This document shows positions 13,223 to 23,437 of a DNA stretch of 64,000 nucleotides, piece after piece; the stretch's first letter is position 1, and every line of letters begins with the position of its first letter. The DNA is taken from the NCBI GenBank assembly GCA_034769895.1, contig JAWRYS010000731.1, positions 18,691-82,690 of the forward strand, given 5' to 3'. The position numbers and the translations under genes are program-made. The DNA is from Magicicada septendecula (Eukaryota; Arthropoda; Insecta; Hemiptera; Cicadidae). The notes beneath the pieces were generated by a model. That model did not search any database, was not told the origin of the DNA, and saw only the letters and a list, made by a program, of their open reading frames with translations.

Positions 13223-15201
13223 ACGAATGTCTCGTTCCGTTTTCTGGCGTTTCTTGGTTTTTATGTAAATATGTTTACTTAATATGGAAATATTAATATT
13301 AAAATAATGTGTAAAGTTGCTGGGCGCAAGAGATGTATACTATCTCAGGGTGTTTTTTGAATAAAAAACAATGTAGTTTGGGTGCTAAGATATTTTAATT
13401 ATCATTAAGAATCATAGAAATCGATAAATACATTTGTATATTACTTATGTTGTCGACAGACGCTTTAAATCACTTAATCAACTACTTCATATTATAACTA
13501 CATGCCATTTAATTTACTTGGTTCTTCCTAAATCATAAATCAATCAAATAATCTAACTTGATAGGATAAACATATGACATACATAAATATAAGAATCAAC
13601 TATTCATAGAAGAGATTACAATTAAACATAAAATATATCAATCAAATATTCATTATTCGTTAAGCATCTCAATAATCATCAGCATCTATAAGTAAGATTA
13701 ATATATGCATTTATATTCAACTTCAGTTATGACAATTTATCATCTTCTGTTCATCATTAATTTTAAATTAATGCAAATAAAATCTCAAATTTAAATTATA
13801 CCAATAAATAATGCCTTTCTAAAGTCATAAGAGGTAATTTTAATTTAGCATCCAGCTACGCATAAGTTCTTTTAAAATGAGACGGGATTTTATGGTATAT
13901 AGACGATTCTACTACATTTGATATATTCTAATAAATTCTAATAACACTTCTTCTTGCTTCAGGTTCGCACTGTTTTAAATTGACACTCGTGTTGAAGACT
14001 CTCTTCATATCTCCATTCCGCTTTCACTTACTCTTTGGTTATAGAGTGATTTGACTAATACACCATCAATTATTATTTAAACTGTAATGTAAGTTCACTT
14101 TGTCTTTCCCGAACTATTAATCTAATTCATGACTTTGAATAGTAAATGTCACTATAAGTGTCTTTACATTTGATTTGATATAAATATTGTATTTAACACG
14201 ACTTCAGATATATGTGACTCTAAGCTGAGAAATTAACTAAGAGAGAGATCGGGCGCGCTTGAGGTAATATTTATAATCATTACCAAGTCTCTATTCCCTC
14301 CTGTTCTACTCAAATTTCCCTGATAGGCTTAGGGCTGGTTTCCTGACCGGGAACTTTGAATTCGTCCACTCATGAGCCTTAAAAAATTGGCGCTCACAAG
14401 GCACCCGTTCTGTCATTGGTTTTTAAGTTGCGAGCGCGCCGATTTCAGCACGTGGTCTGGCTACTGAAACTGACGCTGTTTTACACCCGCTAAACAAGTA
14501 TTTTAGGAGTGGTTGTATTTGTACTTTCAAGGTTAACATTTGTCAAAAACTAACGGTATCTGACACTTTAAGTTTTTCTCGCGAACAATGCGTTTCCTCT
14601 ACTTTATGACTTTAGAAAGTTACAGTTATTGTTGGCTGTCGCCGGTCTGTCGCCTTAGCTAAATTACTTACAAAAATTTCTATATGAGGCATTACTTTGT
14701 CTCTACTTCATACTCAATACAAATAAATATTTATAATTACTATTAACTAGATAAACATATAATAATACATAAATTACACTAATGTCATTACATAGTGCAC
14801 TGTGAAAAATATCGTTATATAATGTCCCCCAAATTGATTTGATCATAACCGATCTTCGGATTTATGGCAAATCAATTTGTACGCCTCTTTGTATGTTTAT
14901 TCAGTTAGGTACTAGGCTTGTTTACTTTTAGAGGTAGTTGCACTTTGCAGTTTGTTCACACTGAGCAACCCCATCTGTTTGTATACAGGATTTCACTTTC
15001 TACCTGTGGCAAGGCTCTTTCCCTCACTCAAACTAGTTTTGCATCAGCTGTTTACAATTCACTCTTGTTATTCACAACTAACCTTATTTACATAATATGG
15101 TTTACAATTGTATATTTTTATTTTACATTGTTTTATTTTACTTTACAATGTTGTTATTTATACTAAGGAAATCGAAATTCATAAAAATATTTTAAATTTC
15201 A
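13211..15201 (-). repeat. Shared LTR between gypsy A2 and A3
   Basis: The left end is at the primer-binding site and the right end at the polypurine tract (15202 on). It is about 2.0 kb long. Compared with 5845-8013 it lacks about 0.2 kb near 13935 and has an extra stretch of about 55 bp near 13590-13640. Otherwise the two are close to identical. Confidence 0.75.
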
Positions 15202-15267
15202 TTTCCCTTCCTTTTATTGATTCTATTCATTAATTTATTCTTCTCTCTGGTGGTATTTCTTTAACTG

Positions 15268-15960
15268 TCATGTGTTGAAAATTCCACGAGTTACTTCTGG
15301 CTTCTTTATATCCGCTATTTCGTAAGTAGCGTCGCCTTTTATACCCTTTATGATGTGTGGACCATCAAATAATTTGCAGAACTTAGCTGTCACTTTATTT
15401 ATCGCATCAGAAATGGGATTAGTCTTTATTAAAACTAAATCTCCTATCTTGAAATTTACTTTGTCACCGTTTTCATTATTCTTCTCCGCTCGACGTTCTC
15501 CTTTCTTTTTTAATCGTCGGTATATAGTCTCACTGCAATCCTTTAATTCTTCTTTCATCAGCTCACGATCCACATACATTTCCCATACTCTTTTTGGTCT
15601 TTGAACCCATTATGCTTGAAATGGTGTCATTTCAACTGTGTCGTGGTGCGTTTCATTGATGCATTTCTCCACTACTTTGATATATCTTGCCCTTTTGGTC
15701 TGGTGCCCATTGACCATCACTCTGAATATATTGCCTAGCTGTCGGTTTACCCTTTCTGCAAGATTGGTGCACGGGTTACGGATTGCAGTATATTTTGGTT
15801 TTATTCCAAGTGCATTTAATTGTGTTATCCAAGTTTTACTGGTAAATTGTGACCCATTATCTGTCAATATAGCTTTGGGCTTTCCAATCTCTTGGATGTA
15901 ATCCCTTAACTTATTGAGTGTAACAGCTGTGGTGGCTCTTCTCATCGGGTATAACTTCAC
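15268..15960 (-). pseudogene. pol: Gypsy A3 integrase fragment
   Basis: This is the C-terminal half of the same integrase (LTDNGSQF, NLAERVNRQLG, GPHIIKGI domain) plus the end of pol. Homology to A1 and A2 stops abruptly at about 15960, inside the integrase core, where Penelope-like sequence begins. The remainder of A3 is not found on the far side of the Penelope/hAT block (after 20812). The junction is therefore a truncation or rearrangement, not a simple insertion into A3. Confidence 0.85.
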
Positions 15961-16664
15961 AGTGTTGGAGGAAGATATGACAGAACAATAGTCAGTAAAC
16001 TGCTACACAAAACACAAAACAAACAACAGACAATGACAGAAAACAATAAATTTATAACACTAACATACATCAACAAACAAACTGAAAAAATAGCCCACAA
16101 ATTCAAAAAAGCAGGATACAGAATCGCTTACAAAACTACTAACAAAACAGAACACACACACAAAGCACAAAACAAATTCGATCTACCCGGTGTTTACAAG
16201 CTAAATTGCTCAAATTGCAATAAATTCTACATAGGCCAGACAGGACGTAGCTTCAAACAGATATACATTGAACACACAAAGGCACTCCACTCCACTACAG
16301 AATCCACCTTTGCAAACCACCTCATTGAAGCAAACCACACATACAAAAACATCGACAATAACATGAACATTCTACACATACACACAAAAGGCCGAAAACT
16401 AGACACTCTAGAACAATTGGAAATATACAAACACACAAAAACAAATAAAAACGACATCCTAAACGAACAGACACGATTCAAATCGCACGCATTATTCGAA
16501 CATATCTCACCCCACACACACAGCATCGATCTTTCGAAATTCGATTCCGTCACCCACAACAAGACGGACAGCGCTACCAGCGGCAGCCTCTGAAGAAGCC
16601 TTTTAAAGGAGAAAACCGGTTCAGGCTGTGAGTTAAAACTTTATGCTTTTACATATAAAAAACC
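15961..16664 (+). mobile_element. Penelope-like element 3' fragment, copy 1
   Basis: This is a 5'-truncated Penelope-like retroelement. An open frame runs from the junction (SVGGRYDRTIV...) through 16593. The recognisable domain is a GIY-YIG endonuclease: GVYKLNCSNCNKFYIGQTGR with the GVY and YIG signatures, followed by the conserved R and the EHTKALHS...FANHLIEANH segment. The frame stops at 16591-16593 and a 3' UTR of about 70 bp leads into the repeated tail motif at 16665. The reverse transcriptase is absent. An inverted partial copy sits at 20296-20812. Confidence 0.8.
15962..16593 (+). pseudogene. GIY-YIG endonuclease end of a Penelope-like polyprotein
   Basis: The encoded C-terminal part (about 210 residues; an internal ATG lies at 16033) has the linker KFITLTYINKQTEKIAHKFK and then the GIY-YIG nuclease. 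In Penelope-like elements this nuclease is fused behind the RT and nicks target DNA. GVY, YIG and the following Arg are all present, and the frame is open across the whole fragment. What is missing is the upstream RT. Without it the fragment cannot be a working retroelement, though the nuclease domain itself looks intact. Confidence 0.8.
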
Positions 16665-17197
16665 TAGTGTTCCGAGTCGTTAATGTAATAGTGATATTTA
16701 GTTAAGTAACGGACATGTCATGGACAACGAAATCCAAGAATTTAATCATTAATCGTTAATTTTTTGTTAACGATTAAAAAATAACACGTTAATTTTTTTT
16801 CTTCCCAAGTGGTACATTAGCCAAAATAGTTGATGAAGTCAATGTTGGAGAAAGTTTGTTCTAAGTATTCCTAAACCTTTGGCAGACAATGGACTGGTTT
16901 CCCTCCATGGCACCGCGTTAGGTCTCTTTTTTGTCAACGTCCGGGTGGCAAGGATGATTTTCTGTCTTTTGTTGCATTATTCGCATGACTACCCCAGAGA
17001 AGTAGGACAACAAATATCTCCTGTTTTGACATCTGAAATAGTGGGAATACAGTGTTGCTAACGTACGTTTTAATAACAGGCTGAGATCTAAAACGAAGTT
17101 GCTTTACATTTGCTGAATATTGCAAGTGTTCATTTGGTTGACACGAGTCGGCAACATGTATCAAATATCACTATTGCATTAACGACTCGGAAGACTA
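16665..17197. mobile_element. Short element with ~36-bp terminal inverted repeats
   Basis: The left end tagtgttccgagtcgttaat (16665 on, continuing gtaatagtgatattt) is matched in inverted orientation by the right end (17162-17197) with about three mismatches over 36 bases. The 533-bp element has no convincing gene. Immediately to its right the same motif starts again in direct orientation (17196-17272), so two ends touch back to back and form a near-perfect palindrome around 17195. The motif also forms the tail of both Penelope-like fragments. It may therefore be a hAT-like non-autonomous element or a rearranged Penelope tail. Confidence 0.5.
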
Positions 17198-17275
17198 GTG
17201 TTCCGAGTCGTTAATGGAATAATGATATTTAGTTAAGTAACGGACACGTCATGGACAACGAAATCCAAGAACATG
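17196..17275 (+). repeat. Third copy of the tail/TIR motif with 40 bp of subterminal sequence
   Basis: It matches 16665-16737 over about 75 bases (tagtgttccgagtcgttaat ... ggacaacgaaatccaagaa) with a few substitutions. It is the left end of whatever element contains the BED-like exon downstream. The candidate right end is 20296-20332. Confidence 0.6.
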
Positions 17276-17603
17276 TATCAGTTATAGGCTAGCGCGTCAT
17301 AAACGTTTAGCAATGATTGGCTGTTCAAAGAACGCCAAATTTCACTCCTCCTACTACCCAGACATTACAAAGGAGGTTAATTTAAATAGATTTTCAATTC
17401 CACTAATTTATCGCTCACTGTCCGTTCTCATGTGCTTGTTATCATTTTTATATTTGTGCAGTCAGCGTCGTGGAAATTGTTATCGTTTTGTTTCTACAGT
17501 ATTGTGTTGATTGTTTTGTAAATAGAGTAGTTTTTGTTACGTACTGAAATTTTTGTTTTTTCACGAATTTATTATCCGTATCATTTATTATTTTTATATT
17601 AAT

Positions 17604-17759
17604 ATGGCATCTTTACATTGACTACAAACTTCTAGATTTTATGGACATACTGAGAAAGTAGACGATCTTAATTTAACTTTTAAGTGCTTGATGTGTGCCC
17701 AAGGTCAAATATATTAAACTTCACTGACTGTAGTGTCTAATTTGAGGACACACATGAAG
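17604..17759 (+). pseudogene. Decayed BED-type zinc-finger exon
   Basis: One frame starting at ATG 17604 reads SRFYGHTEKVDDLNLTFKC and then a BED-like finger: FKCLMC, about 14 residues, then SNLRTHMK. This fits the C-x2-C ... H pattern of zf-BED, although the final His is not visible before the splice site. The exon ends in aag followed by a good donor, gtaagc (17760-17765). Two in-frame stops, a TGA near codon 6 and a TAA between the Cys pair and the SNLRTH segment, show it is dead. BED fingers usually begin hAT transposases or their domesticated relatives. It lies 0.4 kb inside the motif at 17196, which fits a hAT first exon. No transposase body was found downstream. Confidence 0.4.
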
Positions 17760-17765
17760 GTAAGC

Positions 17766-20295
17766 AGATTAATCTTTATTTGTATTGAATAAAAATCCAC
17801 ACCGTTACACCGATTACCACCAAATTTTGCACAGATGACCTATGACACAAAGCAAAACACACTGTTTGACTTGGAATTTGATAGTCTGCTCCGTTCGCAC
17901 GATTTAGACCCTTTTAATTATGCCCTTTTGTTGACGTGTGTAAAGGTGTCAACAACCATGGAGACTATAATTAATTACCATAGGAACAATTAAATAAACA
18001 AATGCTATTTAGCGGCATCAGAACTGTACCTTTACCCGTTCCTGCAGTACATTTTCGATGTTTTTAATATGCGATTGTAGCGACATATTACGATGTGAAA
18101 AAGTAGTAGTATGCTACTACTACTTCTACTACTACTTTATTGCAATATTGGAATTGTAGGCATCGATTTTTACTTATTTATTTATAGCACGTATCGAGTT
18201 TCGAAGAAAATCGATATTTTAACTGGCCTTGACACCGTTGACCCATCCAAAACTTGCATGGCATTCGTGTCTTTCGTTGATTTTTTACATCAACATTAAG
18301 GTACAGAGTAAGTACTACTATAACTTAGAAGACCTCACTGCGTAGTGCGTAGTTGTTGATTAATCTGAATTACACCGAATCGTTGTCCGACTTTAATTAA
18401 TTATCGCCATTAATTGTTTCTCAGTTCAGCAAATTTGCGTGAGCGTTTGTAAAAAAATTCTCGGAAGTTCTGCTTCTATGTTTGCTTTTTCTTTCTCTTT
18501 CTTTTCTAAGGAAGTCGTCAATTAAAATTTGCGGTCAATTAATTTTTTCAGTCGATGCAAGTCGATTAATTGTCTATCAAAAAATTCTTAATAAATCGTT
18601 ATTTTTAATTAGCCAAACACTGAAGTGCAGTCAAGTTTTTCTTCCGACACCACACCATTGTAAGTCGTACAAAAACAAAATATTCTTCACATTTTTCACG
18701 ACCGGAATTTGATATCTGCTCTCTTTTGCTTTATTTAGTCAGTGATCCGCTGTGGTCTAACATAAGACAAATGGAATGTGGTAAAATAGTCTGCTCTACA
18801 GCGCTTACCAAATGTACAAAGCAATAAAGAGTACTGTATTAAGTAGATTTAGAGCTTAGGCCGTTGGATTTTTATGTTTGGAAAGTTACTCGAAGAGTCT
18901 TTTAATGTTTTTCGGTGGCCCAGGCTTCATGGAGACGCTTAACTAATCTGTCCCACTGGCATTCGCTTCACAAATGCCTTTAGTCTCACCTTACGGCATC
19001 TTTACATTCACAACGTTGTGGATTCTGAGTTCACCTCGTATGTACCCTTTCCTCAACCTTTCCAACAAAGTACATTTCAACTTTCTGTAATTAGCGTCAG
19101 ATATGGTGGTTTTGGGGAGAGAAGAGAGAGAGACAGACAGACAGAGATAGACAGGTAGAGACAGAGAGTGAGAGAGAGGAAAGGAGAAAGGTGTAAACCT
19201 ACAGTACGTAGTAAAAACCATGGGATTTTTGTTGGAGGTGGCTACTGATAACGTACTTGAAAATAATGAACCAGTATACTCGGATACACAAAGTAACCTT
19301 TTTCAATTCGCCTTGTGACTTCTTTTTAATATATAGATGACGCCTTTCACAGCATATGCTTCAACATCAGATCATAAAATATCACTCGTAGGTTGTCATC
19401 GGTTAACAATCCTTTGCACTGTATACGGGTCAGTAGGTGCGCCCCTATTCACGTTTGGTCGACCACATTGAGTATAATCATTATTACATAGCCAGTTTAA
19501 TGAAAGATGATCAAAATGTGTAGATTTAGTGTAAAATCGCCCGAAGTTTTTAGCACAAACTATTCTACTTTTCATGTCTGCTATGTCTACACCTACACTA
19601 ATTTTTACATTATAGCAGCCCTAGGCACTCATTCTGTACTTCAAAGTTAAAACTCTGCTACTCATTCATACAAGATATGTGACTGCATAGTAATGTGTTT
19701 TGATGTTTAGTGTGTCTGCAATAAATTCAACCCTGGTTATACTTGCCCAATGTGAAAATACTCACGTTGGAAAGTTTTACTACTCTGAGTGCCACAATCA
19801 AAACAACAAAGCATGTGTGTGCACCGCGAGCGCAACATGTGCGCGCGCGTACCAGATTGCGTGCTGGAGTCAATGCAAACCACAACACGCAGACTGCAAC
19901 GCCGGATAAGTCGGCTCAAGCGGTGAGGTGTGAGTCTGTACGCGTGGGCGACACATGCTTGCGCATACCAGAATACGTGTTGGAGTCAATGCAAGCCACG
20001 CGCACTCGCACTGACCCCCAACACGCAAACTGCAACGCAGACCGTGTGTCCCCAAACGGGTGTGTGTGAGTGTGATGCCCATGCCCTAATCGTAGCAACC
20101 AAAACAGCAAAAAACTCCGTTTACCTCGAGTATTTCACAATGGGTGAACATTCCACGAGATGGATTTATTTGCGGAGACACCAACGGAATACGTCTGTAG
20201 TGTTGACAATTTGAATTAAAATAAATAAATTCATTAGTTTCGTTCAATTGTTTAGAAACAGACAATTTATTGTTAACAATTACAACAATTAAAAT
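17766..20295. other. Non-coding stretch with simple repeats
   Basis: No gene is supported here. It contains a (TAC)n-type microsatellite near 18105-18137, a purine-rich gagaga/gacagacaga tract at about 19110-19180, and a GC-richer two-copy repeat near 19845-20050. Short open frames in the GC-rich part follow its composition and do not look like proteins. Confidence 0.5.
19845..20050. repeat. Two-copy diverged GC-rich repeat
   Basis: The segment around 19848-19905 (gcgcgtaccagattgcgtgc, tggagtcaatgcaaacca, acacgcagactgcaacgc) recurs with changes around 19960-20040 (gcgcataccagaatacgtgt, tggagtcaatgcaagcca, acacgcaaactgcaacgc). The period is about 115-120 bp. It is GC-rich and CpG-rich in an AT-rich setting. 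It could be a minisatellite or part of a repeat element. Confidence 0.5.
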
Positions 20296-20812
20296 TTAAC
20301 TAAATACAACTATTTCACTAACAACTCGGAACAAAAAGTTTTTTATGAGTAAAAACATATAAAGTTTTACCTTACAACCTGAACCGGTTTTCACTTTTAA
20401 AAAGCTTGTTCAGAGGTTGCCGCTGGTAGCGCTGTCCGTCTTGTTGTGGGCGACGGAATCGATTTTCGAAAGATCGATGTTATGTGCGTGGGGTGAGATA
20501 TGTTCGAATAATGCGTGCGATTTGAATCGTGTCTGTTCGTTTAGGATGTCGTTTTTATTTGTTTTCGTGTGTTTGTATATTTCCAATTGTTCTAGAGTGT
20601 CTAGTTTTCGGCCTTTTGTGTGTACGTGTAGAATGTTCATGTTATTGTCGATGTTTTTGTATGTGTGGTTTGCTTCAATGAGGTGGTTTGCAAAGGTGGA
20701 TTCTGTAGTGGAGTGGAGTGCCTTTGTGTGTTCAATGTATCTTTGTTTGAAGCTAAGTCCTGTCTCGCCTATGTAGAATTTGTTGCAATTTGAGTAATTT
20801 AGTTTGTAAACA
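20296..20812 (-). mobile_element. Penelope-like element 3' fragment, copy 2 (inverted)
   Basis: This copy is inverted relative to copy 1. The minus strand encodes VYKLNYSNCNKFYIGETG, the EHTKALHSTTESTFANHL segment and the same C-terminus ending in SATSGNL at 20410. It then has a matching 3' UTR and the tail motif (20296-20332). It is shorter than copy 1 at the 5' end, starting within the GVY motif, so the first Gly of the GIY module is lost. Copies 1 and 2 form inverted arms of about 0.5 kb that bracket 16700-20295. Confidence 0.8.
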
Positions 20813-21874
20813 CTAAATTACTATTAAAATTTAATAGTAAATTTTTGGAAGTACATAAAAGTCAAAAATTCGAACAAGAAGTAAAATTTATTTTATCTAA
20901 AATCCATTAGATTTCAGAATTCACCTTAACTAAAAGAATTTAGATTCTAAAATTCTACTTTCTGTTAGATAATCTAAAATATTAGAACGTCTTTGCCTGC
21001 ACAACGTCAAATCCGCCTCAGTTGTATCTCCAGCTCCAAATTATTTTTTCACGTCAACTTGTAAATTATAAAAGTAATAATAGAGTAGCCTAATTATTGT
21101 CTGTTCTAATTAAGTCATTTAATACTACATCGCCCTGCAGGCACAGTACAATATCAGTAGCCAGTGCTGTGAACAAACAATTTGCTGCAATTAAAAATAA
21201 TGTTAATATAATTTAATGATTAAAATAAAATCATCTATGATTTTTAATTATTAAATTATTAATGATTGAGTTTTATAGTGCTAAATATTTTGTCATTTTT
21301 TCTGCAAAGGAAATATTAATTAAATTTTTTTAAAAGGTTAATTTGTGGATTTATTTAAAGTGATTTTAATTATTTCAACAGCCAAAGCAGCTTGCTCAAT
21401 AAAACAAAAAAAAGTAAACATAAATTATTAACTTTAACTTTAATCAATTACTTTTTGCACGTATTAACTTTAACTTTAACTCAGTTAATTTTGGGGGGCC
21501 CCTTATATTCACAACTTAATAACAGAGGCAATGGTGAAGCAGAGTTGTTAAAAGTTACTGAACTTGATACCCTAAGAGCTAAGTGATCAATCCGTGGCTC
21601 ATTTCCAGCAGACTGAAGTGTTCAGTGTTATGACACTACCGTTGATGGACACTACAGAATTGTAAGTGACAGCGAATGTCGCGTAGTGTTGTGGTATCAG
21701 GTGTCACGACATCAGTTTCAGTGTCAGTGTGAACGAGGCGAAAGAAACGGGTTATCTCCCGTTAAATCCTTAACGGAGGTCGGTATAACGGGGCAAGGAA
21801 CATTAATCTCCGTTTTACTTTCATTCCTGTTTCTTAGTTGCTCAATTTATAAGTTCGTAGGTTGGTGATATTAA
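20813..21874. other. AT-rich intergenic stretch
   Basis: No gene was recognised. It holds short ttaacttt-type repeats around 21425-21485 and long A/T runs. The coding frame of the divergent ORF at 21875-22099 could continue into an exon here, but no convincing candidate was seen. Confidence 0.4.
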
Positions 21875-22099
21875 TTACCGTAATATAACCGTTTTACACC
21901 ATATTACTATCCCCCTATATATTGTGTTTATCGATTTAGCATTTTTCTTTCGAACATCGTAGGTTAGGAATAACCTATCGTTAATCGCTAAACATAAAGC
22001 AGTGAGTTGTTTTAAATCTGTAACTTCAACTTCGTCGTGCTTATTTGCTAAACTGCTAAATGTCATGTTCTGGACGAGGCCTTTCAGTGTTTCCGCCAT
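21875..22099 (-). CDS. Unidentified protein, probable first coding exon
   Basis: The minus-strand frame opens with ATG 22099 in a strong start context (aaaATGgcg). It begins MAETLKGLVQNMTFSSLANK, continues with DEVEVTDLKQLTALCLAINDRLFLTYDV, and runs to a stop at 21875. The first ~50 residues have balanced, protein-like composition. The last ~20 look less so and may be intron, with possible donors gtaata and gtaatt near the end. I do not recognise the family. Its start lies 178 bp from the BAP18 start on the other strand, which suggests a shared bidirectional promoter. It could be a small complete protein of 75 residues or the first exon of a longer gene. Confidence 0.45.
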   Translation of the reverse strand: MAETLKGLVQNMTFSSLANKHDEVEVTDLKQLTALCLAINDRLFLTYDVRKKNAKSINTIYRGIVIWCKTVILR

Positions 22100-22276
22100 T
22101 TTCAAGTCCTAGGATGCTAAAACTGGCTGGAAATTGAGGGATATTTCTTGCCTGTTGAGGGATATTTCTAACCGACAACACTGCCCGGTTAGACTTTCGG
22201 GTAGAGAAGTGGGTGTTTACTGTTTACATTCTGTTTATTAACAGGTGCAGTAGTAAATCGAGTTCTTTAGTGTAAG
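22100..22276. promoter_or_regulatory. Putative bidirectional promoter
   Basis: A 177-bp gap separates two divergent starts. The 15-mer ttgagggatatttct occurs twice (near 22134 and 22158). A ccgccatttt motif, YY1-like in form, overlaps the minus-strand start codon. No TATA box is placed convincingly. The promoter role is inferred from spacing and gene identity only. Confidence 0.4.
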
Positions 22277-22294
22277 ATGAATTCTGCTAGTAAA
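22277..22294 (+). CDS. BAP18: BAP18 exon 1 (coding part)
   Basis: The exon reads MNSASK from ATG 22277 and ends at a consensus donor, gtaagt (22295-22300). It joins in frame (phase 0) to exon 2 at 29195, giving MNSASKVGEIFTAAGAAF. As recalled, the vertebrate BAP18 (BACC1/C17orf49) protein begins MTSASTKVGEIFSAAGAAF, so this short exon, its donor and its match at the join support each other. The 5' UTR boundary is not visible. BAP18 is a small nuclear SANT-domain subunit of the MLL1/NURF-associated chromatin complexes, linked to H3K4me3 reading. Confidence 0.8.
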
Positions 22295-22860
22295 GTAAGT
22301 ATAATGGGTGCTTGAGCTGACAGATATGCATGCAGTTGTTTTATTTTGTGAGGTTAGTTTTTAAAATATGAAAATTTACGTCAATTCATCTTGCTGTCAA
22401 AATAAGGTTGGATTGCGACCATATCCATCTCTACTATAGGATGTATAGAGTTGAGTAAATATTACCATAAAATAAAAAAGTAACGAATTGATGATATCAG
22501 TATATTCAAAAGAACAATCGTTTTTAATGATATTTATTGTGCTGTTAGGCACTTAGTGAAACATAAATTTATTGAAACTGTATAGTTCTTGTTATGATTT
22601 ACAGAAACTTCTTATTGAACTTAATCACGTTCTTCTTTGATTTGTACAATTATTTACGCATTTTAGTTTTATCGGGTAGCAGCCTGTATTAATATACTTA
22701 ACATGTGTTATTGTTAAAAGTTGTATTGTGGACTCATGCAGATATTATACAGCTCACAAACATGAGTACAAAGTAGTAAATGAGTTAAGTAGATTGAAAA
22801 TTCCTAGTCAAATTTAAAAAAGTAGCACACGAAGCCTGTATGTATTTTATTTTAAACACA

Positions 22861-23437
22861 AAAATTTTTGGTAAATATTTACCTGTGCTACACCAGACGC
22901 CATATTAACTGAGTAGTTAGTGGGATCACCACTACATTTTGCCTTAACGTAATTCAATTGCCTACAACGCAAAGCATTACATTTCAGACTCGTGGGTGGC
23001 CGACTCATCAGTTTCCTACAGTATCCACCGCTGAGAGTGATTGTGGGTAGCCGGCTCACCGCACATGCTTTAGTCTACGGCGCCTCCGAGGTTACTAATA
23101 ATAAACTCGCGGTGGGCTCAACGCAAAGCTTTAAACCGCCGTTTGGGCTCAACGCAATTTTGAACATGTAAGAATCATGTAAATTTTGTTTTGGAAACGC
23201 ATCAACATGATTTCCAGTCAAATTCGGCTCACCGTCTACACAGTCAATATGGCGATCATTCACTTTTGCATGCATCCTTATGGGAGTATTTATTTTATTT
23301 TTTTTCTTCGTAAATAGCTTCGACCCCCGTTTAAAATTAATTTTCGCGTGTTTATATAACATAGAAGAATAAAAAAAAAAAAATTTCACTTCAAGATTGT
23401 ATGGTGTAGCACAGGTAAATATTTACCAAATTTTTTT
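22861..23437. mobile_element. MITE-like element with ~35-bp TIRs
   Basis: The left end (aaaatttttggtaaatattt then acctgtgctacacca, 22861-22895) is matched in inverted orientation at 23402-23437 (tggtgtagcacaggtaaata onward) with about one mismatch in 34. The ends contain the palindrome ggtaaatatttacc. The interior, about 500 bp, repeats short motifs such as ggctcaacgcaa and has no gene. Flanks are T/A runs, so a target duplication cannot be read. The superfamily is not assigned. Confidence 0.6.

Larger units (their letters stand above)
208..15960 (-). mobile_element. Ty3/gypsy tandem array A (A1, A2, partial A3)
   Basis: This is a minus-strand LTR retrotransposon array. Going left to right it reads: LTR piece (208-643), A1 internal region (644-5844), full LTR (5845-8013), A2 internal region (8014-13210), full LTR (13211-15201), and the 3' part of A3 (15202-15960). 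Neighbouring units share one LTR instead of having two each. The polypurine tract sits next to the TGACATTT LTR start. A primer-binding site resembling the arthropod tRNA-Lys 3' end lies at the other end of the LTR. Coding regions are gag, protease, RT, RNase H and integrase in the Ty3/gypsy order. No env was recognised. A1 and A2 differ by roughly 1% by eye, so the copies are young. Each unit is broken, with about four to five breaks in pol. Confidence 0.9.

Noticed and set aside
16665-16740. Hammerhead ribozyme in the Penelope-like tail
   Set aside because: Penelope-like elements can carry such ribozymes, but I could not find the CTGATGA core with a paired GAAA in the right spacing here.
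19700-20214. Overlapping small frames on both strands in the GC-rich repeat
   Set aside because: They follow the repeat composition, have no domain and overlap each other on both strands.
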